Source: Roseibium sediminis (GTDB lineage Bacteria; Pseudomonadota; Alphaproteobacteria; Rhizobiales; Stappiaceae). Taken from it: a stretch of 64,000 bases of DNA. Below, in pieces: positions 34,450 to 43,612 of this stretch (its first letter is position 1; each line of letters starts with the position of its first letter). Where the stretch lies: assembly GCF_008711325.1 (NCBI RefSeq), contig NZ_VXDB01000001.1:186001-250000 (forward strand). The letters are read 5' to 3'. A program made the position numbers and the translations under genes. The notes under the pieces were generated by a model that did not search any database, was not told where the DNA came from, and worked only from the letters and a program-made list of their open reading frames with translations.

Positions 34450-35334
34450 ATGGCCCAGAACGTACCAATGCTGACAGCCGGGGAAGGCGGACTGAGCCGC
34501 TACCTCGATGAAATCCGGAAGTTCCCGCTTCTGCAGCCGCAGGAAGAGTACATGCTCGCCAAGCGCTACAAGGAGCATGAGGACCCGGAAGCAGCCGAAC
34601 GTCTAGTCAATTCTCACCTCCGCCTCGTTGCCAAGATCGCCATGGGATACCGTGGCTACGGCCTGCCGCTCGGCGAAGTCGTCTCCGAAGGCAATGTTGG
34701 CCTCATGCAAGCCGTAAAGCGTTTTGAGCCCGACAAGGGGTTCCGCCTTGCGACCTACGCCATGTGGTGGATCAAGGCCGCCATTCAGGAATACATTCTT
34801 CGTTCCTGGTCGCTGGTCAAAATGGGCACGACCGCCAACCAGAAGCGCCTGTTCTTCAATCTCCGCCGCCTGAAGGGCAAGATTCAGGCCCTCGACGAGG
34901 GGGATCTGAAGCCCGAACAGGTTCAGGAAATCGCGACCAAGCTCGGCGTGAGCGAGGAAGAGGTCATTTCCATGAACCGCCGCCTTGGCGGCGATGCCAG
35001 CCTGAACGCGCCTGTACGCGCGGAAGCTGACGCGGGTGAATGGCAGGACTGGCTCGTCGATGAGAGCGACAGTCAGGAAACTCTTCTGGCCAATCAGGAA
35101 GAGCTGGATCAACGCCGCGCGCTCCTCACGCAGGCAATGGACGAGCTGAACGAGCGCGAGCGTCGCATCTTTACCGCGCGCCGCTTGTCGGAAGACCCGA
35201 TGACGCTGGAAGATCTTTCTGCCGAGTTTGGCGTCAGCCGCGAACGAGTTCGCCAGATCGAGGTCCGCGCATTCGAGAAGGTCCAGAAGGCCGTTAAGAA
35301 CAGCGCAAAGGGTTTGGAACTTCCCGCACACTGA
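34450..35334 (+). CDS. rpoH: Heat-shock sigma factor RpoH (sigma-32)
   Basis: A 294-residue alternative sigma factor. Region 2 (VNSHLRLVAKIAMGYRGYGL, VKRFEPDKGFRLATYAMWW) and region 4 (MTLEDLSAEFGVSRERVRQI) are intact. The RpoH box QKRLFFNLR at 131-139 separates it from other sigma-70 paralogues. It directs transcription of chaperone and protease genes; ftsH at 47495 is a likely target. The 183-base 5' region contains an AT-rich palindrome (GCTTATATAAGC, 34308-34319) and a hairpin on the ribosome-binding site. Many alphaproteobacteria have two RpoH copies; which one this is cannot be told here. Confidence 0.95.
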   Translation: MAQNVPMLTAGEGGLSRYLDEIRKFPLLQPQEEYMLAKRYKEHEDPEAAERLVNSHLRLVAKIAMGYRGYGLPLGEVVSEGNVGLMQAVKRFEPDKGFRLATYAMWWIKAAIQEYILRSWSLVKMGTTANQKRLFFNLRRLKGKIQALDEGDLKPEQVQEIATKLGVSEEEVISMNRRLGGDASLNAPVRAEADAGEWQDWLVDESDSQETLLANQEELDQRRALLTQAMDELNERERRIFTARRLSEDPMTLEDLSAEFGVSRERVRQIEVRAFEKVQKAVKNSAKGLELPAH

Positions 35335-35354
35335 CCTCAAGGGCCCAATAGTTC

Positions 35355-35390
35355 AAAAGCCGCCGGATTGCTCCGGCGGCTTTTTTGTTT
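35355..35390 (+). terminator. Bidirectional intrinsic terminator between rpoH and thiY
   Basis: Stem AAAAGCCGCCGGA with TCCGGCGGCTTTT, 4-base loop, then TTTTTTGTTT on the plus strand. The A tract on the left gives four T in the other direction, so it can also end the convergent thi operon. Confidence 0.92.
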
Positions 35391-35413
35391 GAAAGATATC
35401 GGAAGCTTGAGAC

Positions 35414-36355
35414 TCAGCGGATTTCCTGAGCGTAGGTTTCTACCGGAACCACTTTGGAAATCAGCTCGTTTTCAGCCATGAATGCCGAGAACCGCTCGTA
35501 GCGGCCTTCATCCAAGGCAGCTGGGCGTTTGGCAAAACGTGGCAACGTGTCGTACCAGGCCTGACTGTTCAGTTCGTCATCAAGGTTCGGATAGGCCTCG
35601 ATAAAGGCTTCCCAGGCTTCATCGGGATGGTTTGTCAGGTAGATCGTTGCAGCTTCAACGGCAGCAAGGAACTTGGCAAACCGCGGATCGTCCGTCTTGT
35701 CCTGATGCACGACATAGATCAGCTCGTCAAAAATCGGCACACCATGTTCTTCCGGGAAATAGGCCTTGCCCTTCTTGCCTTCCAGCTCGATTTGCGTGAG
35801 CTCGAAGTTGCGATACGCGCCGATGACCGCATCAACCTGGCCGGACATCAGCGACGGCGAAAGGGCGAAGTTGACGTTTATCAGCTCAACATCGGTGACC
35901 GAGAGACCGACAGACTTCAGCATCTGACCGAGCATGGCATCCTCAAAACCGGATACCGAAAAGCCGATCTTCTTGCCTTTGAGGTCTTCCAGCTTCTGGA
36001 TCGGACCGTCTTCAAGAACGATCAGGGAATTGAGCGGTGTTTCAACGAGGGTTCCGATCCACTTCACCGGCAGTCCTTCATCGATCTGCGCGTGCAGTGT
36101 CGGCTGATAGGAAATAGCGATATCGCCCTGCCCTGCAGCGACGAGCTTCGGCGGCATTGCCGGATCGGCCGGTTCGATCAGCTCGACATCCAGCCCCTCG
36201 GCCTCAAAGAAGCCCTTCGCCTTAGCCGTGATGATCGGCGCATGGTCCGGATTGGTGAACCAGTCCAGCAGAACCGTCAGCTTTTCGGCTGCAAGTGCCG
36301 GGGTTGAAAAAGTGAGAGCAAGAGCAACAAGCCCTGCCTTCAAACGATGTGTCAT
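35414..36355 (-). CDS. thiY: Thiamine-precursor ABC transporter, substrate-binding protein
   Basis: A 313-residue periplasmic protein of the NMT1/ThiY-like family with a signal peptide (ending PALAAEK). The mature part begins KLTVLLDWFTNPDHAPI, the pattern of pyrimidine (HMP or formylaminopyrimidine) binding proteins. The upstream permease and TPP riboswitch support a thiamine role. ATG at 36355 is preferred because GGAGG lies 8 bases upstream and the signal peptide begins there; the longer reading overlaps the permease gene. It is last in the visible operon. Confidence 0.85.
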   Translation of the reverse strand: MTHRLKAGLVALALTFSTPALAAEKLTVLLDWFTNPDHAPIITAKAKGFFEAEGLDVELIEPADPAMPPKLVAAGQGDIAISYQPTLHAQIDEGLPVKWIGTLVETPLNSLIVLEDGPIQKLEDLKGKKIGFSVSGFEDAMLGQMLKSVGLSVTDVELINVNFALSPSLMSGQVDAVIGAYRNFELTQIELEGKKGKAYFPEEHGVPIFDELIYVVHQDKTDDPRFAKFLAAVEAATIYLTNHPDEAWEAFIEAYPNLDDELNSQAWYDTLPRFAKRPAALDEGRYERFSAFMAENELISKVVPVETYAQEIR

Positions 36356-36381
36356 TAAAACACCTCCGGAGAATATGGCGG

Positions 36382-37215
36382 TCATTCCTCGACCTGCCAG
36401 GGAACCATCAATCGGGTGAGATACTCCACGGTGAAGCGGAGCGTGAGAACCATCAGTGCCAGCAGGATCAGCGCCGCAAACATCATGTCGGTCTGCATGC
36501 GTGCATTGCTCTGGAGCATGATGAAGGCAAGACCACCCTTTGCGCCGACCCATTCGCCAACGATTGCGCCGATGGGCGCAAAAACCGCGGCAATTCGGAT
36601 ACCGGATGCAAGGGCGGGAAGTCCGGCGGGAATTCGGAAATAGATCAACTCCTTTACCCGCCCGACCCGGTAGAGGCGCGCAAGGTCGGAGTATCCGGGA
36701 TCGGCCCGGCGCAACCCGTCATAAAAAGTCGATGTCACGGCAAAGAAAATCACAAGAACGGCCATGACGATCTTGGACGCAAGTCCGAACCCCAGCCACA
36801 GCACGAGAATGGGGGCAATGGCAAAGACCGGCAGCGCCTGTGTCATCAGAACAACCGGAAGAAGACCACGGCGAGCGATGGGAAAAAGCCACATCAAAAT
36901 GGCGATCATCGACCCCGCGATCACTCCAAGAATGAAGCCAAGCACGGTTTCCTGAGCAGTGATTGCTGCATGTTCCAGAAGGAACCAGCCGCGCGTTTCA
37001 AAGGCGCCAAGGACCTGCAACGGCCCCGGCAGCATGAAAGGCGGAATACCAAGAGCACGAACAAGAAGCTCCCACGCAGCCAGAAAGAGAGCCGTGCCGA
37101 CGAGGATGCGCACGAGCGGCCAGCCAAGGCGCTTCCACGCCAAGGACTCCCGGGATGCGGGTCCGCGAGTATGAACAAATGGCCGAACGCCAGACGGCGT
37201 TTTCTGCGTGACCAA
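36382..37215 (-). CDS. thiX: Thiamine-precursor ABC transporter, permease
   Basis: A 277-residue inner-membrane permease with about six helices and the BPD_transp_1 EAA-type loop (YRVGRVKELIYFRIPAGLPALASG). Its first in-frame codon is TTG at 37215, read MVTQKT; no ATG fits upstream before a stop. The Shine-Dalgarno GGGAG lies 9 bases upstream inside a hairpin fed by the TPP riboswitch. The ATPase partner (ThiZ) is not adjacent: the next gene downstream is the binding protein. The missing subunit must be encoded elsewhere or shared. Confidence 0.83.
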   Translation of the reverse strand: MVTQKTPSGVRPFVHTRGPASRESLAWKRLGWPLVRILVGTALFLAAWELLVRALGIPPFMLPGPLQVLGAFETRGWFLLEHAAITAQETVLGFILGVIAGSMIAILMWLFPIARRGLLPVVLMTQALPVFAIAPILVLWLGFGLASKIVMAVLVIFFAVTSTFYDGLRRADPGYSDLARLYRVGRVKELIYFRIPAGLPALASGIRIAAVFAPIGAIVGEWVGAKGGLAFIMLQSNARMQTDMMFAALILLALMVLTLRFTVEYLTRLMVPWQVEE

Positions 37216-37265
37216 AACAAGGATCTCCCGTCTTCGGAAATAACCGAAACTGACACTGGAGATCC
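37210..37265 (-). promoter_or_regulatory. Expression platform of the TPP riboswitch
   Basis: On the minus strand GGATCTCC (37265-37258) pairs with GGAGATCC (37228-37221), with an inner TTCGG/CCGAA stem, followed by TTGTTTTG. The 3' arm contains the thiX Shine-Dalgarno sequence. The hairpin can block ribosomes and may also act as a weak terminator. Confidence 0.65.
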
Positions 37266-37282
37266 GGGATTAGGCTAAGGTT

Positions 37283-37371
37283 TCCGTCCCTTCGCCGGCA
37301 TGACCCGGATCAGGTTCTAAGGGTTCAGCTCAGCTGTCTCAGTTCCTTGTCGGAACACCCCTCGGACCGCT
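37283..37371 (-). ncRNA. TPP riboswitch (THI element)
   Basis: Conserved elements occur in order on the minus strand: GAGGGGTGT (37364-37356), CTGAGA (37342-37337), ACCTGATCCGGGT (37315-37303) and GCCGGCGAAGGGA (37299-37287). Together they form the standard thiamine pyrophosphate aptamer. It lies about 70 bases before thiX and should repress the transporter when TPP is plentiful. Confidence 0.95.
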
Positions 37372-37443
37372 GGGGACCATGCACGTTCGGGCTCGAATTG
37401 GCAAGAGTTCGATAGACCACCAACCGGATTTTCAAACAGAAAC

Positions 37444-37467
37444 GGCGGAATCGCTGGAGATTCCGCC
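37444..37467 (-). terminator. Intrinsic terminator of the 573-residue protein gene
   Basis: A 9-base-pair stem (GGCGGAATC with GATTCCGCC, 6-base loop), followed on the minus strand by GTTTCTGTTTG. It lies 32 bases past the stop codon at 37500. Confidence 0.7.
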
Positions 37468-37499
37468 GCAAAAATCGACAAACTTGTACCAAAGACCGA

Positions 37500-39221
37500 T
37501 TAGCCGGCGTTCCACGCAGAAATCGCCTGATCTACGAGGTCAGCACCGATACGCCCTTTTTCAAGGGTCAGAATTCCGCGCTTGCCGTTGTCATAGAGCA
37601 TTGGAATATCGATCCAGCCGCGTTCACGTAAGAGACCGAGATTGCGGTCCCTCTCGCTTGTCAGACTGGAGAGCGCAATCCAGAAATAGCCCGGTGAAAC
37701 CTTGACCGATGCGCCGAGCAGAGCATCGCCGCGCGCTTCCTCGGTCGGCTTCATCACCAGTCCGGGAACATTCACCACGTCGCCCGACGAATAGCCCTCA
37801 GGGAAATCATATTTGATTTCGACCAGATGGCTTGCCGGAAGGGATGTGTCGTCATTCGGCTTGATGCGGACATTCACCGAGACGTTGCGATCCGGGATGC
37901 TGACATCGGCAATCAGAACCTTTTGCGATTTGCCGCTGAGATCGGTTTCATCTTCAAGCGACCAGACCACGGCACCTTGCGAAGCAGAACCGGAACCATT
38001 CGCGTCCTCTCCTTCCTCGTAAAGGATGGAGCGCTGCGCACTGCCGGCATTTGCCTGCGTGGATGTCGCCGGATCCGCATCGGTTGACGATGCATTGGCC
38101 GTTTCCGTGCCGCCAGCAGGCTGGTCCGGGATGCCTTCAGGCGCGGCAGGTTCTTCGGACAGGCTCGGCAATGGATTAGCAGACGGCTGGGGTTCGACAA
38201 TGACCGTTTCGGTTTGGCCAGGTGTAATCAAAGTTGTCGTCACGGAGCGCGCATCAGGCGCAGCTGCAGGTTCACCGTTATCATCGAGCAGGCGATCTGT
38301 GTTTTTCGAGGACGCGGGCTCTTCTTCAGCCTGCTGCGGCTCGCTTTGCTCCGGTGTCACCGATGCAATCGGCGCAGGTGCATTGCCGCTCTCGGCTGCT
38401 TCATCCTGCGGAACAAAAATGACATAGGAGATGGCGGCAACCACTATTGCCAGAACTGCGGCCAGTGCGATCGGCACCATGCTGGACGAGCGCTGCCCCC
38501 CTCGCTTGGAAAGGGCTGCTGATGCGCTTTTGCGATCCCGTGTATCGCGGCGGCGATCCCGCGTCTTGGGGGCTGGAGCGACCTTTGGCTCATCGAGCTC
38601 ATCACCCAGATCATCATCGGCAAAGAGCTCTTCCTCGTCAGAAGCCTCATCTGCCCGCTGAGCAGGCATGGCCCCACCGAGCGTCGGCTCCTTTCGGCCT
38701 TCCGACTTCTTATCGACACCCAGAGGCGCATCAAATGCTTCGCGAGCGTTCTGAACCGCTTCATGGGAAGCGCTGCCAAGGCGACCCGCTTCTTCCACTT
38801 CCTTTTTCAACGGAGAGGGAGCGTTTACCGGCGCGGGGTCAGCTGGACGGCGCTTTTCTTCGATAGCTGGTGGCGGAGGCGGGGCAGCTTCAGCCACCTC
38901 CTCTTCAGGTTCCTCTTCCGGCTCTGGCTGCGGAGCAACCGGCGCGGCCGTCTCCACGGGAGGAGCCACCTTGGGTTCAGCTTTCGGTGATGGCGACAAT
39001 CCGAGCGCTTCGCGGGCGGCTTCCGCTTCAACCTTGCGAATGGCTTCTTCCAGCCTCAGCTGTTCAGCAGTGATTTCGGAAGGTGTCAGCGGCGGTTCAT
39101 AGGCCTTGAGCTGGCTGACAATAGCGTTTCGGGCACGGCTATAGACGCTGCGGCGGGCGGCTCCATTGCTTTCCGGCAAAGACGCGATCGTTTTCTTCAA
39201 AATCGAATAATAGTCAGCCAT
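37500..39221 (-). CDS. Large single-span membrane protein of unknown function
   Basis: A 573-residue protein. The N terminus (MADYYSILKKTIASLPESNG, then ARRSVYSRARNAIVSQLKAY) is a compact helical motif that I recall from many rhizobial proteins. A long acidic Pro/Glu/Ala-rich region follows (about 75-235), one membrane helix (MVPIALAAVLAIVVAAISYV, near 245), another disordered region, and a C-terminal periplasmic domain from about 420 with beta-rich character and YFWIALSSLTSERDRNLGLL near the end. Such proteins are sometimes labelled CheA-like; no kinase motif is present. The gene lies alone between terminators, upstream of thi and downstream of purA. Confidence 0.7.
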   Translation of the reverse strand: MADYYSILKKTIASLPESNGAARRSVYSRARNAIVSQLKAYEPPLTPSEITAEQLRLEEAIRKVEAEAAREALGLSPSPKAEPKVAPPVETAAPVAPQPEPEEEPEEEVAEAAPPPPPAIEEKRRPADPAPVNAPSPLKKEVEEAGRLGSASHEAVQNAREAFDAPLGVDKKSEGRKEPTLGGAMPAQRADEASDEEELFADDDLGDELDEPKVAPAPKTRDRRRDTRDRKSASAALSKRGGQRSSSMVPIALAAVLAIVVAAISYVIFVPQDEAAESGNAPAPIASVTPEQSEPQQAEEEPASSKNTDRLLDDNGEPAAAPDARSVTTTLITPGQTETVIVEPQPSANPLPSLSEEPAAPEGIPDQPAGGTETANASSTDADPATSTQANAGSAQRSILYEEGEDANGSGSASQGAVVWSLEDETDLSGKSQKVLIADVSIPDRNVSVNVRIKPNDDTSLPASHLVEIKYDFPEGYSSGDVVNVPGLVMKPTEEARGDALLGASVKVSPGYFWIALSSLTSERDRNLGLLRERGWIDIPMLYDNGKRGILTLEKGRIGADLVDQAISAWNAG

Positions 39222-39456
39222 ATTCCTGCCCGTTGGCCACTACCCGGCCATGTTTTCGCGTCCGGCCCCCTCGCGCTCAGGCTGAACCCGGTTCAAACCT
39301 GTCGGCCCCATTTCTTAAACAGTAAGACAGTTTGCACAAGTATCTAGTGCGAATTTGCCTGCCGATTTCTGTCGACAGGCATGAGCAAAGACGCCTTACC
39401 ATCCGAATCAAGTCTAATTGTGACCCTCGAAGTATGCGAGGGCACAACCGTCAGCC
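39222..39456 (-). other. Spacer between purA and the 573-residue protein gene
   Basis: 235 bases without a gene. Two stems occur: CCCTCG-N7-CGAGGG (39424-39442), 15 bases past the purA stop, and TGCCTG-N14-CAGGCA (39356-39381). Neither has a T tract on the minus strand, so they are weak terminator candidates for purA at best. Confidence 0.4.
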
Positions 39457-40749
39457 TCAATCCTGAAATGGATTCTGCACAAGAATTGTGTCGTCACGTT
39501 CCGGGCTGGTCGACAAAAGCGCCACAGGAGCACCGATCAGCTCCTCCACGAGACGGACATACTTCACAGCCTGAGCTGGAAGGTCCGCCCAACTGCGAGC
39601 GCCTTCGGTAGACTCTTTCCAGCCTGGAAGCGACTCGTAGATCGGCTTGACCCGCTCCTGAGCCCCCTGAGAGGCCGGAAGATAGTCGATGCGCTCGCCA
39701 TCGAGTTCATAGGCGACGCAAATCTTGATCTCGTCCAGACCATCAAGAACATCGAGCTTGGTCAGCGCAATCCCGCTGATGCCGGACGTGCAGACGGTTT
39801 GACGGACCAGAACGGCATCGAACCAGCCGCACCGGCGCTGACGACCGGTAACCGTGCCAAACTCGCGACCACGAGTTCCGAGGAACTCGCCGACTTCATT
39901 TTTCTGTTCCGTCGGGAACGGGCCTTCACCGACACGGGTGGTGTAGGCCTTGGTGATACCGAGAACATAGTCGATGGAATTCGGGCCAAGTCCGCAGCCT
40001 GTTGCTGCCTGTCCAGCAACGGTGTTGGACGACGTCACGAACGGATACGTGCCGTGATCAATGTCGAGAAGGGCACCTTGCGCACCTTCGAAAAGAATAC
40101 GCTTGCCCTCACGGCGCTGGCCATCAAGCAGCCGCCAGACGGAGTCGATATAGGGCAGCATCTTGTCGGCAACGCTCGACAGTTCCTCAAAAATCGCTTC
40201 GGCCAAAATTTCCGGCTGTCCGAGGCCCCGGCGCAGCGGGTTATGGTGCGCCAAGAGACGCTCGATCTTTGCAGGAAGCGTAGAGAGGTTCTTCAGGTCC
40301 ATCACGCGGATTGCACGACGGCCAACCTTGTCCTCATATGCCGGGCCAATGCCACGCTTGGTCGTACCAATGCGGGTGCCCGTGCTGGATTCTTCGCGCA
40401 ATGCATCCAGTTCGCGGTGCAGGGACAGGATGAGGGTTGCGTTTTCGGCAATCCGCAGGTTCTCCGGACCAACCGTCACACCCTGCGCCGTGATGCGCTC
40501 GACTTCGCTGACAAAGGCATGCGGGTCCACAACGACACCGTTGCCAATGACCGACAGCTTGCCGGATCGCGCGACGCCGGAAGGAAGCAGCGAGAGCTTG
40601 TAGCTGACGCCATCGATGACCAAGGTATGACCAGCATTGTGGCCGCCCTGGAAACGCACGATGACATCGGCCTGCTCGGACAACCAGTCCACGATTTTGC
40701 CTTTGCCCTCATCGCCCCATTGCGACCCGACAACAACAACATTGGCCAT
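39457..40749 (-). CDS. purA: Adenylosuccinate synthetase
   Basis: Joins IMP and aspartate, using GTP, in the first committed step of AMP synthesis. The 430-residue protein starts with the P-loop-like GDEGKGK (12-18), with catalytic Asp13 and His41 (GHNAGHT), and has [14 protein letters not shown] and the guanine-binding [10 protein letters not shown]. Length is standard. It is transcribed alone, with 290 bases upstream and no close partner. Confidence 0.97.
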   Translation of the reverse strand: MANVVVVGSQWGDEGKGKIVDWLSEQADVIVRFQGGHNAGHTLVIDGVSYKLSLLPSGVARSGKLSVIGNGVVVDPHAFVSEVERITAQGVTVGPENLRIAENATLILSLHRELDALREESSTGTRIGTTKRGIGPAYEDKVGRRAIRVMDLKNLSTLPAKIERLLAHHNPLRRGLGQPEILAEAIFEELSSVADKMLPYIDSVWRLLDGQRREGKRILFEGAQGALLDIDHGTYPFVTSSNTVAGQAATGCGLGPNSIDYVLGITKAYTTRVGEGPFPTEQKNEVGEFLGTRGREFGTVTGRQRRCGWFDAVLVRQTVCTSGISGIALTKLDVLDGLDEIKICVAYELDGERIDYLPASQGAQERVKPIYESLPGWKESTEGARSWADLPAQAVKYVRLVEELIGAPVALLSTSPERDDTILVQNPFQD

Positions 40750-41040
40750 ATCTTGAAACGCCCTCCTGAAGCGGCATTTTCGCGCATTTTCAGCGCAAAC
40801 TCATCAAGCCCGCAGCAGTCCTCCGGGCAAACGCGGCGGACTATAGACACTTGGTGCCCTGCTGGCGAGCCCCCTGCACCGTTTTTCTGCAATGCAAAAT
40901 CTTCCGCAGAACGGGGGATTTTTCACCCTCTTGCGTGACCCCGCCACCAGCCGTAGCGCATTGCTCGGAAGCCACTCGCATTTCGGGTCGCAAACCATCC
41001 GGTTACCGTTGATGGTGCGCCCAGAGGTCGGAGGAAATAC
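40750..41040. promoter_or_regulatory. Divergent purA and exporter promoter region
   Basis: 290 bases with no credible gene. A possible purA -10 element TATAGT lies at 40845-40840 on the minus strand but without a good -35. GGAGG at 41031-41035 is the ribosome-binding site of the exporter gene. I see no other structure. Confidence 0.4.
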
Positions 41041-41949
41041 ATGAACTCGCGGAACTGGTTGCTTCTCTACGCATTGAGCGTGATCTGGGCGGGCGCATTC
41101 CTTTTTGCCAAGGTGGCGGTGCAGGAAATCCCTGTCCCCACCCTCGTATTCCTGAGGGTTTTCATCGCAGCCCTGACACTTCACATAGTGCTGAAGGTTT
41201 CCGGCAAACGGTTTTCATGGTCCTTTGAGGCCATGCGACCGTTCCTGCTCATGGGACTTTTGAACAACGCGATCCCCTTCTCCCTGCTTTTCTGGGGCCA
41301 AACGCAGATCGCTGCGGGTCTGGCCTCCATCCTGAATGCCACAACTCCGATCTTCGCCTTTCTGATAGCCGGCGTCGTTCAGCGGCAGGAACCCGTGACC
41401 GGTAACCGTATCGCCGGTGTCGGCATCGGAGTGATCGCCGTTGTCCTTCTGTTTTCCGGAGAAATCACGGGAGCGGCGAACTCTCCTCTTGCGGCTCAAA
41501 TTGCCTGTCTGGGAGCCGCCTTGTCCTATGGACTGGCAGCCGCCTACGCGCGGCGGTTCAAGGGAATGCCGCCACTGGTTGCGGCAACGGGTCAGCTCAC
41601 CGGTTCAAGCTTGTTGCTGTTTCCTTTTGCCATGCTCACCGCAACACACTGGTCACCGTTCGAAACCAGCGCCTTGGTATGGGGAAACGTCGTGGCACTT
41701 GGCATTATCGCAACCGCGCTTGCCTACCTGATCTACTTCCGCCTGCTCGCAGCAGCTGGTGCAACCAATGCGGCCCTTGTCACCTTGCTCATACCGGCGA
41801 ACACGGTTGTGCTCGGCTACCTGTTTCTGGGCGAAACGCTTGGCCTTCTGCAAATTGCAGGTTTCGCTATCCTTCTGGCAGGCCTCGTTGTGCTCGACGG
41901 CAGGGTGGTCAAGCGCTCCGCCGTCGAACCTTCCAAATCGCTCCCCTGA
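41041..41949 (+). CDS. EamA/DMT-superfamily exporter
   Basis: A 302-residue protein with ten predicted membrane helices formed by two EamA repeats. The first begins LLLYALSVIWAGAFLFAKVAV and the second LAAQIACLGAALSYGLAAAYA. Members export amino acids or other small metabolites; substrate is not deducible. The ATG at 41041 follows GGAGG. The serA gene ends 4 bases beyond its stop, in convergent orientation. Confidence 0.85.
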   Translation: MNSRNWLLLYALSVIWAGAFLFAKVAVQEIPVPTLVFLRVFIAALTLHIVLKVSGKRFSWSFEAMRPFLLMGLLNNAIPFSLLFWGQTQIAAGLASILNATTPIFAFLIAGVVQRQEPVTGNRIAGVGIGVIAVVLLFSGEITGAANSPLAAQIACLGAALSYGLAAAYARRFKGMPPLVAATGQLTGSSLLLFPFAMLTATHWSPFETSALVWGNVVALGIIATALAYLIYFRLLAAAGATNAALVTLLIPANTVVLGYLFLGETLGLLQIAGFAILLAGLVVLDGRVVKRSAVEPSKSLP

Positions 41950-41952
41950 GGA

Positions 41953-43539
41953 TCAGAACTTCAGGGCCTTTACCTGCTTGACGTGGGAGACAGCGGCAAG
42001 GCGTTTCATGATCTCCACCGGCACTTGACCATCCACCTCGATAAGACAGATCGCGTCTTCTCCTGGAGCCGTTCGGCCAAGATTGAAAGACGCAATGTTG
42101 ATGCCGTTGCTGCCCAGTTCCATACCGAGTTGGCCGATGAAGCCCGGTTTGTCCTCGTTGGTGATATAGAGCATATGCTCGCCAAGACCGGCTTCCATGT
42201 TGATGCCCTTGACCTGGATGATCCTTGGCTTGCCGTCACCAAAGACCGTTCCGGCAACGGAGCGTTCCTGCGTCTCGGTTACAACCGTCAAACGGATATA
42301 GTTTTCATAAGCACCGTGTTTGCCGCGCTTGACTTCCGCCACCTCGATGCCGCGCTCCTTGGCAAAGACCGGAGCGGATACCATGTTGACGGTCTGGAGG
42401 AGCGGTGTCAGCAAACCACTCAGGGCAGCCGCCGTAAGCGCCTCGGTTTTCATCTCCGAAACAGCGCCTGCATATTCCAGCCGAATGGCCTTGATGGCGG
42501 TTTCAGTCAGTTGACCCGCAAAGGATCCAAGCTGTTCGGCAAGGCGAACAAAGGGAACCAGCTTCGGCGCTTCCTCGGCCGTGATGGACGGCATGTTGAG
42601 AGCGTTGGAAACAGCGCCATGCAGCAGGTAGTCGCACATCTGCTCGGCCACCTGCAAAGCCACATTTTCCTGAGCCTCTGTCGTCGACGCGCCGAGATGC
42701 GGTGTTGATACAAAGTTGGGAGCGCCAAACAGGACATTTTCCTTTGCCGGCTCTTCGACAAACACATCAAAGGCAGCACCGGCGAGCTTGCCGCTATCCA
42801 AAGCCGCGCGAACGGCCGGTTCATCAGCAAGCCCGCCTCTCGCACAGTTGACCAGATAGGACCCGTCTTTCATGGATGCGATGGCTGCTGCATCCACTAT
42901 GTTCCGGGTCTTGTCGGTCAACGGCGTGTGAAGAGTAATGACGTCAGCTCGCGGGAACAGCTGCTCCAGCGAGACCTTCTCAACGCCAAGCGCCAAAGCC
43001 CGTTCCGGCGTCAGGAAAGGATCAAAGGCAATAACCTTCATCTTCAAGCCAAGGGCACGGTCGGCAACAATGGAGCCGATATTGCCGCAGCCGATGAGGC
43101 CAAGGGTCTTGCCGGTCAATTCCGTACCGAGGAAGCGGGACTTCTCCCATTTTCCGGCCTGCGTTGACGCATCGGCCGCAGGAATTTGCCGAACCACCGC
43201 CATCATCATGGCAATGGCGTGTTCTGCCGTCGTGATAGCATTGCCAAAAGGCGTGTTCATCACGATGATACCGCGTGCGGTGGCCTTTGGAATATCGACA
43301 TTGTCGACGCCAATCCCTGCCCGACCGACCACTTTCAGCCGTTCCGCAGCCGCAATGACCTTCTCCGTCACCTTGGTGGCGGAGCGAATGGCCAATCCGT
43401 CATAATTCCCGATGATCTCAAGGAGCTTTTCCTTATCCTTGCCAACCTCGGGAAGAAAATCCACATCAATGCCGCGATCCTTGAAGATCTGCACGGCAGC
43501 ATCCGACAGCTTGTCGGAAATCAGTACCTTGGGCGCCAT
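41953..43539 (-). CDS. serA: D-3-phosphoglycerate dehydrogenase
   Basis: First step of serine synthesis: oxidises 3-phosphoglycerate with NAD. The 528-residue long-form enzyme has the catalytic and Rossmann domains (GLIGCGNIGSIVAD; catalytic Arg in VNCARGG, Glu in VFVEEPA and His in TPHLGAST), then an intervening domain and a C-terminal ACT domain (HMLYITNEDKPGFIGQLGME). ATG at 43539 (MAPKVL) has GGGAGG 6 bases upstream. It follows serC by 73 bases under the serC leader RNA. Confidence 0.97.
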   Translation of the reverse strand: MAPKVLISDKLSDAAVQIFKDRGIDVDFLPEVGKDKEKLLEIIGNYDGLAIRSATKVTEKVIAAAERLKVVGRAGIGVDNVDIPKATARGIIVMNTPFGNAITTAEHAIAMMMAVVRQIPAADASTQAGKWEKSRFLGTELTGKTLGLIGCGNIGSIVADRALGLKMKVIAFDPFLTPERALALGVEKVSLEQLFPRADVITLHTPLTDKTRNIVDAAAIASMKDGSYLVNCARGGLADEPAVRAALDSGKLAGAAFDVFVEEPAKENVLFGAPNFVSTPHLGASTTEAQENVALQVAEQMCDYLLHGAVSNALNMPSITAEEAPKLVPFVRLAEQLGSFAGQLTETAIKAIRLEYAGAVSEMKTEALTAAALSGLLTPLLQTVNMVSAPVFAKERGIEVAEVKRGKHGAYENYIRLTVVTETQERSVAGTVFGDGKPRIIQVKGINMEAGLGEHMLYITNEDKPGFIGQLGMELGSNGINIASFNLGRTAPGEDAICLIEVDGQVPVEIMKRLAAVSHVKQVKALKF

Positions 43540-43612
43540 GAGTGCCTCCCACGTTTTAAACGGGTTCCGGAAGCGGGCGAATTTCGCCCGCCAAGATGTC
43601 TGGGAAAGAGGC

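Noticed and set aside
36921..37256. Minus-strand frame of 111 codons over the thiX start
   Set aside because: It overlaps thiX in another frame and begins inside the riboswitch expression hairpin; the thiX frame has the membrane helices.
39799..40938. Plus-strand open reading frame of 379 codons
   Set aside because: Antisense to purA, a full-length conserved enzyme; the predicted product is not protein-like.
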